Shown here in pieces: positions 1 through 6,375 of a stretch of DNA of 7,685 nucleotides (the first letter of the stretch is position 1; each line of letters starts with the position of its first letter). The DNA comes from Kiritimatiellia bacterium. Lineage in GTDB: Bacteria; Verrucomicrobiota; Kiritimatiellia; RFP12; UBA1067. The stretch covers positions 1 to 7,685 of the forward strand of contig JAGBZQ010000073.1 of assembly GCA_017628165.1 (NCBI GenBank), in the 5' to 3' direction. Made by a program: the position numbers and the translations under genes. The notes beneath the pieces were generated by a model. The model worked only from the letters and a program-made list of their open reading frames with translations, was not told where the DNA came from and did no database searches.

Positions 1-579
1 CATCTCGCGGATCTGCTCCATCGAGATTTCGTCGATCTTCTGGACTTCGTGCGAAGTACGGAAGCCGTCGAAGAAGTGGAGGAACGGACCCTTGGCCTCG
101 AGCGTCGAAGCGTGGGCGACCATCGCCATATCATGAGACTCCTGAACGGAGTTCGAGCAGAGCATCGCGAAACCGGTCTGGCGGCAGGCCATGACGTCGC
201 CATGGTCACCGAAAATGCAAAGACCCTGGCAAGCGAGCGAGCGGGCGGAAACGTGGAAGACCGAAGGAGCGAGCTCACCGGCGATCTTGTACATGTTCGG
301 AATCATGAGCAAGAGGCCCTGCGAAGCAGTAAAGGTGGTGGTGAGCGAGCCAGTCGTGAGAGAGCCGTGAACAGCACCGGCGGCGCCACCCTCAGACTCC
401 ATCTCAACGATGGACGGAATCGATCCCCAGATATTCGTCTTGGCAAGAGAAGCGAGCTCATCGCAGGTCTCAGCCATGGGCGAAGACGGGGTGATAGGAT
501 AAATCGCGGCCACTTCGGAGCACGCGAATGCGATTTGGGCGGCGGCGGTATTGCCGTCAACCATTATCTTTTTAGCCAT
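1..579 (-). CDS. nifJ: Pyruvate:ferredoxin (flavodoxin) oxidoreductase, N-terminal part (cut by window edge)
   Basis: The enzyme oxidatively decarboxylates pyruvate to acetyl-CoA and CO2 in the cytoplasm and passes electrons to ferredoxin or flavodoxin; it uses thiamine diphosphate and Fe-S clusters and marks anaerobic metabolism. The open frame runs without a stop from ATG at 579 to base 1, giving 193 codons of a family usually near 1,200. What is present is domain I. The YPITPSSPMAE motif lies at residues 27-37, followed by SEGGAAGAVHG (62-72), TTFTASQGLLLMIPNMYKI (81-99), IFGDHGDV (122-129) and HFFDGFRTSHE (168-178). By alignment from memory with the Desulfovibrio africanus enzyme, the substrate-site residues Thr31, Glu64 and Arg114 correspond to T30, E63 and R113 here, all conserved. 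An AAGGA ribosome binding site sits about 8 bases before the ATG. It follows gluQ on the same strand after 88 bases with its own promoter. The Fe-S and TPP domains lie outside the window, so intactness cannot be judged. Confidence 0.96.
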   Translation of the reverse strand, partial: MAKKIMVDGNTAAAQIAFACSEVAAIYPITPSSPMAETCDELASLAKTNIWGSIPSIVEMESEGGAAGAVHGSLTTGSLTTTFTASQGLLLMIPNMYKIAGELAPSVFHVSARSLACQGLCIFGDHGDVMACRQTGFAMLCSNSVQESHDMAMVAHASTLEAKGPFLHFFDGFRTSHEVQKIDEISMEQIREM

Positions 580-631
580 TTTACTTTTCCTTCACTGTTT
601 ATTGTCAGTTGAATTAAAATCGTATTGCATA

Positions 632-640
632 ATTATACCA
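632..640 (-). promoter_or_regulatory. Extended -10 promoter for nifJ
   Basis: Read on the minus strand, TGGTATAAT covers 640 down to 632. It is a perfect TATAAT with the TGn extension directly before it. No good TTGACA-like -35 lies 16-18 bases upstream, which fits an extended -10 promoter. The predicted start is near 625, leaving a leader of about 45 bases with a clear AAGGA site. It lies inside the only gap between gluQ and nifJ, so nifJ probably has its own transcript even if some read-through from the operon occurs. This is a sequence match only. Confidence 0.65.
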
Positions 641-667
641 AACTTCGCCCCAGAAGTGTTCACTAAT

Positions 668-1615
668 TTAACCCCCAAGAATATTGGAACTCTGTATCGA
701 GCAAGAAAACGGTTCATGCGGAATAGAATCAAGCCGAAAATTTTCGACAAGTTCCTTTATCGCCACAGATTCGCCGCGTGGGCACCAGCCGCAGGAAGAA
801 GCCAAAAAGCCGATTATTTCCTCCGGCTTGACTCCCGATGCGCGATAATGGCCGATTCTGGTATCGCCGTGGCGTTTGGCAAGCCGACGACCATCAGGGC
901 CAACAACAAGAGGAACGTGACAATAGGCAGGGACGCTGCCTTTAAGAGCTCTTGCCACAAGAATCTGCGCCGGCGTTGCAGGCAAAAGATCGTCTCCGCG
1001 GACAACCTCGGTCACGCCCATGAGGAGATCGTCCACCACAGCCGCAAGCGTATACCCTGCTCCCGCCTCATCTCGCGCAAGCGGAAAATCGCCCAATACC
1101 ACAGAAACGTCCTGCGAATAATGCCCCGCGAAAACATCATCGAACTCAACCCTCGTCCCTTCCTCCACGCGAAACCGCCAGCAAGGCATCCTGAGAGGTC
1201 CGGCCGCCTTGGCAGCCTCCGCCCATGACGCAAACCTCCCACGGCAGATTCCAGGGTAGTAAAGCTGATCGCCTTCGTGCGGTGCCGACTGCGCCCTTTC
1301 CACATCACGCCGCGTGCAGACGCACGGATAAACAGGCAATTGAGCAAGAGCCTCCCTGTAAATATGCTTGCGCTCGCTCTGAACATAATACTCGTCCCAG
1401 TCAAATCCAAGCCACCTCAAATCCTCTCTCGCCTCAGCCGCCGCTCCCGGCTTGTCACGCGGATGGTCCAGATCCTCCATCCTGAAAATCACTTTACCGC
1501 CCAAGGAACGCGCCCGCAGATACGCAATGAGGAACGTTCTCACATTCCCAAGATGAAGAGCACCTGTGGGGCTTGGCGCTAATCTCCCGACGTAGCACGC
1601 CAAAACTTCCTCCAT
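668..1615 (-). CDS. gluQ: Glutamyl-Q tRNA(Asp) synthetase
   Basis: This paralogue of glutamyl-tRNA synthetase activates glutamate without tRNA and attaches it to the queuosine at position 34 of tRNA(Asp). At 315 residues it holds only the class I catalytic domain; GluRS proper is near 470-500 residues and has a C-terminal anticodon-binding region that is absent here. Visible motifs are GRLAPSPTG (10-18), the HIGH-type HLGN (21-24), RMEDLDHPRD (45-54) and the KMSKS-type LAKRHGD (245-251). C98, C100, Y120 and C124 match the Cys-x-Cys...Tyr-x3-Cys zinc site of Escherichia coli YadB/GluQ, which supports GluQ over a truncated GluRS. The ATG at 1615 overlaps the peptidase gene by 37 bases. A TTG at 1603 is an alternative start: GGAGG lies five bases before it and it leaves MACYVGRLAPSPTG, close to other GluQ N-termini. 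It is the last gene of the operon; no terminator is evident after it. Confidence 0.92.
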   Translation of the reverse strand: MEEVLACYVGRLAPSPTGALHLGNVRTFLIAYLRARSLGGKVIFRMEDLDHPRDKPGAAAEAREDLRWLGFDWDEYYVQSERKHIYREALAQLPVYPCVCTRRDVERAQSAPHEGDQLYYPGICRGRFASWAEAAKAAGPLRMPCWRFRVEEGTRVEFDDVFAGHYSQDVSVVLGDFPLARDEAGAGYTLAAVVDDLLMGVTEVVRGDDLLPATPAQILVARALKGSVPAYCHVPLVVGPDGRRLAKRHGDTRIGHYRASGVKPEEIIGFLASSCGWCPRGESVAIKELVENFRLDSIPHEPFSCSIQSSNILGG

Positions 1616-3000
1616 TCCGCCACAAAGCGCTTGAAATTTTCCTCTGAGCCGAACGCATCAGCAGTAGCCTTCTGCATATCGTGATTCTTGAGAAGCGATG
1701 CTATGTAATCCCTTTTGACATTCTTGAACGGCTCGCGCAAAACCTTATGCGCCCCCTTCTCGAGAAAATATGCGATCGACCACGCAAGACGATACTTGAT
1801 ATGGCGCTCGATATCGCTTCCGGAATAAAACTGCTCATAATCCATTGCCATGAGCGCGGGAATCATTTCGGCAAAAGCTTCCAGATCAACGTCGCACTTC
1901 CAATTGAAGGATTCCTCGTCCTCGAAGTACTGCGCGTATCCTTCATTGATCCAGGGAGAAGCGGCAATCATTGAACAGGCGTACGAGAAATACTGATGAA
2001 AGGCCTCATGCCTGAAAGTCTTCAGAAGCTCCTTCTCTCCGCCCGGCGGCAGATACGCCACTATTTCACGGCGCGCCGCGCTCCAATAGGCCGCGCTCCA
2101 TTCCATTCCCTCCACACCGTTCACTCCAAGACTGTCGAGATATTCCGAACGATTCTTGAAAATGCGGGCAAGCGCCAAGACATTTGATCCGTCAAGCGGC
2201 GAAGGCATAACGGCCCCATATCGCGCCCTTGCCACGAAAAGCGAATTTGTGAGCTCTGTCATAAAAGCGCTCTCATGGGGCAAATTCTCGAGAATGGTAA
2301 ATTCGTTGGAGTCAATAGCCCGCCACGACGGATAATTCGTTATGCTGTGACGCGCGTCTGCACGAAGAAGCTCGCGCTCATCATCCCTGGCGCGCTTCTT
2401 TTTCGCCTTGCGCTTCTCACTTTTGAACCCAAGCTCCGAAACGAGGTTTTTCTTCTTTATCTCCCCCCACTTCGAAAGAAACTCGTCCTCAAAGACCTCA
2501 AGACAATCATCGAACACATCACCTTCCGCAAGATCCCAGACCGCTAAATACCATACCGGTGACTCTTCCGGGATAAAAGCGGCAACTACAGAGGAAGTAT
2601 TCGTCCCGTGATAATAAAGGACGCTGTCAAATCCGCGTATCGGATTACGGGGCTTAGACGGCTCTTCCGGAAGATCAAGAGGAGAAAGAAGCCTTATAGA
2701 ATCAAGTCTCGCGCTCTCGTCCTTCTTGCCGAGCTGGACAGCGCCGTGGACATATTTTGCGCGCGTCATAAACGAGACATCCTTCCCAGGCGCAAGCTCG
2801 CTCAAACGCGCCACCGTGAAAAGGCGTCCGCTATCGTCAAACCAGCGGCCGAGAATTGTGCGCGAAGTCCAAAGATCAAGATCGCTGAAGCGATCCTCAA
2901 GGCGGCTTGTGCCGTCCGAATCGCGCACGAGATACGCCTCTGCACGCGGCATATCAAGCGGCATCGGCTCCGCAAAAAACAATGCTGCAAAAAATAGCAT
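1579..3000 (-). CDS. Secreted zinc metallopeptidase, gluzincin type (DUF1570/peptidase MA-like)
   Basis: A 473-residue protein with an HExxH zinc site, HEAFH at 331-335, and a downstream glutamate in INEGYAQYFE (351-360, E353). This is the HExxH...EGxA layout of gluzincins and of the DUF1570/peptidase MA-like proteins common in planctomycetes and verrucomicrobia. E332 would be the catalytic base and H331, H335 and E353 the zinc ligands. Residues 2-10 are a short hydrophobic run (LFFAALFFA) with no basic residue before it, so a weak signal peptide is likely; export is inferred. The roughly 300 residues before the catalytic region show no domain I recognise and include a strongly basic stretch (about 182-206, rich in Lys and Arg). 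Upstream in frame there is a stop (TGA, 3021-3019) before any other start, so ATG 3000 is the natural choice; it follows the mlaD stop by one base. Position after mlaD suggests an envelope role. Substrate unknown; the family assignment comes from motifs only. Confidence 0.8.
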   Translation of the reverse strand: MLFFAALFFAEPMPLDMPRAEAYLVRDSDGTSRLEDRFSDLDLWTSRTILGRWFDDSGRLFTVARLSELAPGKDVSFMTRAKYVHGAVQLGKKDESARLDSIRLLSPLDLPEEPSKPRNPIRGFDSVLYYHGTNTSSVVAAFIPEESPVWYLAVWDLAEGDVFDDCLEVFEDEFLSKWGEIKKKNLVSELGFKSEKRKAKKKRARDDERELLRADARHSITNYPSWRAIDSNEFTILENLPHESAFMTELTNSLFVARARYGAVMPSPLDGSNVLALARIFKNRSEYLDSLGVNGVEGMEWSAAYWSAARREIVAYLPPGGEKELLKTFRHEAFHQYFSYACSMIAASPWINEGYAQYFEDEESFNWKCDVDLEAFAEMIPALMAMDYEQFYSGSDIERHIKYRLAWSIAYFLEKGAHKVLREPFKNVKRDYIASLLKNHDMQKATADAFGSEENFKRFVAEWRKFWRATSGD

Positions 3001-3001
3001 A

Positions 3002-4075
3002 TTAAAGACCGCCCATGATCAGAGAGCCGAATGTGGTGATTGGCGTAGTGTCGCGGTAATTGTCTATTACCTGGCGAACATCCTTCGTCAACCCCGATAC
3101 CTCGTCATAAAGCGCTTTATCGGAGATGAGTTTTCCGAGAGTCCCCTCCGAATTGGAAAGACGCGAAGCTACCGTATTAAGATTCTCTAAAAGATTTGTA
3201 GCCGAAGAGATGACTGCTTTAGCGTCAAACGATTCTGAAGCCTTCCTGAACGCCGTCACGGCCGAAGAAAGCTCCGTGTAAAAAGGATCGTCCTTCGCAA
3301 GAAGCTTTCCGAGGAAGCTTTCGGACGACTCAAGCCTGCGGGCGATTTCGGAAGCGCTCGCAAGAGTCTTTTTAAGATCCTCATGTACGGCATCGTCCGT
3401 AAGAAGCTTTCCGAGAGTCCCGCGGCCTTCCCTAAGATCTTTACTTATCGCCGCAATGTTTGTGGCCGACGCTTCAATGCCGTCATAAAGACGCGCATCC
3501 GAAGAGAGAAGCCTGCCAAGCGTCCCCTCACCGCGATCTATGCGGTCTGTCGCGGCCCGCACCGATGCGCTTGCATGAGCGAGATTCGTCACTATGGTCT
3601 TGATTTCGCCCCCGGAGGTGATAGCGTTGATGTTGCGGGCGATGGACGAAATATCGCGCATCCAGTCAGTAGGCTTCTCGCCGATGAACGCGTACGTCTC
3701 AAGGCTCAGAGGCTCTCCTGCGCCTTCCTCAAGCAGGAGGTAGTTGCCGCCAAGCATAGAAAGATTGCACACGGCAATGCGGTAACCTTCTCGCAGAATT
3801 ACGTTACGGTCAATATCAAGCCTAACCGTAAGCGACTTCTCGCCGAGGATTATTTTCTCAACGCTGCCCACCTTCGTCCCGCGATACATGACGTTGTCAT
3901 GCTCCTTAAGACCTCCGACATCCTCGAATGCCACGTCCACGGAAACCGTCTTGCGGCTGCCGAAGACGTCCGCTCCGGAGACAATCACGGTAAAATAGAC
4001 AAGAAGCGCAAAAACCGCCAGCATAAAACCGCCTACGATAGCCTCTGAAAAAGAATCTTTGCGATTGGAGCTCAT
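3002..4075 (-). CDS. mlaD: MlaD-type MCE-domain protein, lipid-transport subunit with C-terminal repeats
   Basis: The subunit is anchored in the inner membrane, and its MCE domains assemble into a ring forming a hydrophobic pore for phospholipids between MlaFE and the periplasm. The 357 residues comprise a short cytoplasmic N-terminus, one membrane helix (about 12-33), an MCE domain (about 40-118, with VDVAFEDVGGLKEHDNVMYRG and NLSMLGGNYLLLEEG) and a long helical region of about 240 residues. That region carries four copies of a GTLGKLL-type motif (centred near 187, 222, 256 and 314), each followed by acidic residues and, in most copies, an LYD/FYT-like element. E. coli MlaD is near 183 residues, so this is the long form. 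I chose ATG 4075, not the open frame reaching 4156, because AAGGAGGT lies just upstream, the ATGA overlaps the mlaF stop, and it puts the membrane helix where expected. It is followed by the peptidase after one base. Confidence 0.93.
   Translation of the reverse strand: MSSNRKDSFSEAIVGGFMLAVFALLVYFTVIVSGADVFGSRKTVSVDVAFEDVGGLKEHDNVMYRGTKVGSVEKIILGEKSLTVRLDIDRNVILREGYRIAVCNLSMLGGNYLLLEEGAGEPLSLETYAFIGEKPTDWMRDISSIARNINAITSGGEIKTIVTNLAHASASVRAATDRIDRGEGTLGRLLSSDARLYDGIEASATNIAAISKDLREGRGTLGKLLTDDAVHEDLKKTLASASEIARRLESSESFLGKLLAKDDPFYTELSSAVTAFRKASESFDAKAVISSATNLLENLNTVASRLSNSEGTLGKLISDKALYDEVSGLTKDVRQVIDNYRDTTPITTFGSLIMGGL
3095..3532 (-). repeat. Four degenerate GTLGKLL repeats in the MlaD C-terminal half
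   Basis: Motifs GEGTLGRLLSSD, GRGTLGKLLTDD, SESFLGKLLAKD and SEGTLGKLISDK start at MlaD residues 182, 217, 251 and 309. The first three are 34-35 residues apart and the last is 58 residues further on, as if one unit had decayed or been replaced between copies three and four. The DNA shows matching near-repeats (a plus-strand core like CTTTCCGAGAG recurs around 3130, 3310 and 3407). The copies are diverged, so this is an old protein repeat under selection and not a recent tandem duplication. Confidence 0.8.
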
Positions 4076-4815
4076 AGAACACCTCCTTGTGTCGCCGCGA
4101 CAAATTCCCGCGCGGATGGGTTTTCTGACTTTATGAAATCTTCGACAGTGGCGCACAGCGCCACACGCGAACCGTCGAGAAGCACGATCTTGTCCGCAAC
4201 CGCAAAAGCGCCCTTGAGATCGTGCGTGACCACAACAGACGTTATCCCGCGCTCCTTGTTGATCCGCCGGATGAGATTGTTGATCGTCATGGAAGTTACG
4301 GGATCAAGGCCGCTCGTCGGCTCATCGCAGAGAAGGATATCCGTCTGGCGGACAATAGCTCTTGCGAGCGCGACACGCTTAAGCATCCCTCCGGAAATCT
4401 CCGAAGGATACTTGTCTATCGAAGAGAGAACATCCACATCCTCAAGCGCACCTCTAACACGCCGGGAAATCTCCTCGTCGGAAAGATCCAAACTCTCCTC
4501 CAAAGGAAGCGCCACGTTCTCGCCTACGGTCTTCCACGCAAGAAGCGCGCCGCTCTGAAAGAGATAGCCGATTCGGCGCCTGATGCCGGCAAGCTCATCC
4601 TCGGAGCATGAAGCGACATCCACGCCGTCAACTAAAACAGAGCCGGACGTGGGGCTTAAAAGCCTGACTATATGCTTAAGCGTCACAGACTTTCCCGTGC
4701 CGGAATGGCCTATGATGCAGACGAACTCGCCTTTTTCAATCTTGAGATTAACCCCATCCAAAACGGCGACCCCGTCAAACTTTTTGACCACATCCCTGAA
4801 CTCTATAAAAGCCAT
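4072..4815 (-). CDS. mlaF: MlaF-type ABC transporter ATPase (phospholipid transport)
   Basis: The cytoplasmic ATPase powers the MlaFEDB phospholipid transporter. All nucleotide-binding motifs are intact in 247 residues: Walker A GHSGTGKS (36-43), Q-loop in YLFQSGALL (Q87), signature ISGGMLKR (140-147), Walker B ILLCDEPTSGLDP (160-172) and the switch histidine in VVTHD (H198). The FQSGALL...TVGENVALPLEE run and SGG-M-KRVALARA are typical of the MlaF/Mkl branch and not of importer ATPases in general. ATG 4815 has GGGAGGT about six bases upstream. It starts 22 bases after the mlaE stop, the widest gap in this operon, and its TGA overlaps the mlaD ATG as ATGA. No STAS-domain MlaB gene sits beside it. 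Confidence 0.96.
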   Translation of the reverse strand: MAFIEFRDVVKKFDGVAVLDGVNLKIEKGEFVCIIGHSGTGKSVTLKHIVRLLSPTSGSVLVDGVDVASCSEDELAGIRRRIGYLFQSGALLAWKTVGENVALPLEESLDLSDEEISRRVRGALEDVDVLSSIDKYPSEISGGMLKRVALARAIVRQTDILLCDEPTSGLDPVTSMTINNLIRRINKERGITSVVVTHDLKGAFAVADKIVLLDGSRVALCATVEDFIKSENPSAREFVAATQGGVL

Positions 4816-4837
4816 AACAACCTCCCGGTCCCGAAAA

Positions 4838-5656
4838 TCAGCGGTAGCACATCCGCGTAACCATGTAGCCGAACACCAGAATCAAAAGGAAGCAGACGAT
4901 CACCGATCGCTGGGTGGCCCTGCCTACGCCAGTAGCGCCAAGGCGTGTCGAAAATCCCTCGGAGACAGAAACCGTTCCGATTATGCCGCCGAAGACAAAC
5001 GCCTTAAAAAGCCCAACGTAAAGATCTTTGACATCCACTATGGAAACGGCGCTTGCCATATACTGCCCGAAACTTACCCCAAGCTGCGTGACGCCCACCA
5101 GCCCTCCGCCCATAACACCGATAACCGAACAGTAAAATGCCAGCAATGGCGCCATCAGAAAAAGAGCCAAGATCCGCGGCGCGGCGAGAAAGCGTATAGG
5201 AGAGATTGACATTATTTCAAGTGCGGCGATTTCATCATTCACCTTCATCGTCCCGATTTCGGCGGCGATGGCGGAACCGACAGAAGAGGCAAGGCAGAGA
5301 GCGCAACTGAACGGCCCCATCTCACGCACAAGCGAAATCATCACCGCCGAACCAAGATAAATCTCCTGATTAAACCGCCTGAGCTCCAGCCCCACCTGCA
5401 AGGCAAGAATCATCCCTATGAAAAACGAGACGACGCTTACAACCGGAAGTGTCCTGATACCGGTCACATAGAGCTGACATACAAGATCAGAACGCGAAGA
5501 CGCTCTAAGGAAAACAGAAGGGAAAGCCGCAACGGAGGAAAAAAGGATGCGGAAAGTCCGCCCTATCGCGGAAAGAGCCCCCACAATAGCGCGAAAGACG
5601 CCCTGCGCTTTTGAGCGCGGAGCGTCATCCCAAATCTGCTCTCTTGTTACTGTCAT
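4838..5656 (-). CDS. mlaE: MlaE-type ABC transporter permease
   Basis: This is the inner-membrane permease subunit that dimerises, binds MlaF in the cytoplasm and carries the MlaD ring on its periplasmic side. Its length of 272 residues is close to E. coli MlaE (about 260). Family hallmarks are LVREMGP (109-115), VGSAIAAEIGTMKVNDEIAALE (126-147, the coupling helix region), ISPIRFLAAPR (151-161) and GATGVGRATQRSV (240-252). Hydrophobic segments are seen around 70-90, 160-190, 215-230 and 250-268, with an amphipathic N-terminal region before them. ATG 5656 forms an ATGA overlap with the stop of the upstream YfgM-like gene. The Shine-Dalgarno match is poor, so translation probably depends on coupling. 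Confidence 0.95.
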   Translation of the reverse strand: MTVTREQIWDDAPRSKAQGVFRAIVGALSAIGRTFRILFSSVAAFPSVFLRASSRSDLVCQLYVTGIRTLPVVSVVSFFIGMILALQVGLELRRFNQEIYLGSAVMISLVREMGPFSCALCLASSVGSAIAAEIGTMKVNDEIAALEIMSISPIRFLAAPRILALFLMAPLLAFYCSVIGVMGGGLVGVTQLGVSFGQYMASAVSIVDVKDLYVGLFKAFVFGGIIGTVSVSEGFSTRLGATGVGRATQRSVIVCFLLILVFGYMVTRMCYR

Positions 5657-6375
5657 TTTGCAGGAGCCTGAGAAGCGGAAGGAGCCTTGGGTACTTCAAG
5701 CTCAATCTTAGCAGGAGCATCCTCCACTTTCGGCGCGGGAGGCGCGAGCTTCTCACGCTTCTCCCAACGCTTGACCACATCAATGGTTGCATCAATGCGA
5801 GCGATTGAAGAATCGTCGGAATAAGCCTTCTTGAGCGCATCAAGCGCGGCAACGGCCTTCTCACGTCCCTCTATCTGAGCCTGGCAGCGCGCGGCACCGA
5901 GCTTTGCCTCGAAAACAAGATGCTTGGCATTGAAGTCCTCCGCGAGAACAGCGGCATAAGCCGCAGCCGCCTCATTCCACCTGCCAAGCGCCTCAGAACA
6001 GAACGCTACGCCAATTTCGGGGGCACCCTTAAGCGCGAGCGGCACTTCACCGGACGCTGCAAGAGCGGAATAAATCTCAAGAGCCTTTTCATAATCGGAG
6101 TCTTCGCCGCGCTCGCAATAAGCGGCGGCAAGCTTGATCTTAAGCGCAGGAGCAGCATCGCGAGATGCGTATTTCATAACGGCATCTTCAAGATCCTCGA
6201 CAATCGAAACGCCGGAAAGTTTATCGGCGGCGTCACCGTCAAGAGACGCGTTGTGATTCTTCCAAGCATAATAACCCACGACTGCAAGACCAGCCACGGC
6301 AAGCATCGCGACAGTCTTCTTGCCGTCCTTCTGCCACCATTCGATCACGGGGATAAGTTCTTCGGGAGTGTTCAT
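5653..6375 (-). CDS. Membrane-anchored YfgM-like helical/TPR-type repeat protein
   Basis: A 240-residue protein with a short cytoplasmic N-terminus, one membrane helix (about 19-37), an Ala-rich helical region resembling tetratricopeptide repeats (about 50-205) and a Pro/Ala/Lys-rich tail (211-240). The N-terminal pattern of aromatic, DGKK, membrane helix, then GYYAWKNHN resembles E. coli YfgM (TPR_21 family), a SecYEG translocon partner that works with periplasmic chaperones. Helix pairs with A-L-Y spacing are visible in KLAAAYCERGEDSDYEKALEIY and GRWNEAAAAYAAVLAED. ATG 6375 is preferred over 6411 because it forms an ATGA overlap with the pcnB stop, has AAGGA upstream and places the membrane helix properly. 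It lies between pcnB and mlaE, so it may help assemble or scaffold envelope proteins. The YfgM link rests on topology and local pattern; function is not established. Confidence 0.75.
   Translation of the reverse strand: MNTPEELIPVIEWWQKDGKKTVAMLAVAGLAVVGYYAWKNHNASLDGDAADKLSGVSIVEDLEDAVMKYASRDAAPALKIKLAAAYCERGEDSDYEKALEIYSALAASGEVPLALKGAPEIGVAFCSEALGRWNEAAAAYAAVLAEDFNAKHLVFEAKLGAARCQAQIEGREKAVAALDALKKAYSDDSSIARIDATIDVVKRWEKREKLAPPAPKVEDAPAKIELEVPKAPSASQAPAK

Noticed and set aside
594..609. ACTG/CAGT inverted repeat near the nifJ ribosome binding site
   Set aside because: The stem is only four pairs with an eight-base loop, too weak to claim as a regulatory element.
49..612. Plus-strand open frame of 187 codons
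   Set aside because: It lies opposite the conserved PFOR domain I, has no family features, and is rich in Arg/Gly/Glu as expected from an antisense frame.
551..1228. Plus-strand open frame of 225 codons
   Set aside because: Antisense to gluQ and to the nifJ promoter region; composition is typical of a shadow frame and no motif is seen.
668..1615. Truncated glutamyl-tRNA synthetase
   Set aside because: The length, the missing anticodon-binding domain and the C-x-C...Y-x3-C zinc site fit an intact GluQ.
3383..4048. Plus-strand open frame of 221 codons
   Set aside because: Fully antisense to mlaD, whose MCE domain, membrane helix and ribosome binding site are convincing.
4076..4156. N-terminal extension of mlaD to ATG 4156
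   Set aside because: It would add 27 basic residues before the membrane helix and overlap mlaF by 85 bases; the ATG at 4075 has AAGGAGGT and an ATGA overlap.
4583..5209. Plus-strand open frame of 208 codons
   Set aside because: Antisense to the end of mlaE and start of mlaF; it spans two well-supported genes and has no recognisable domain.
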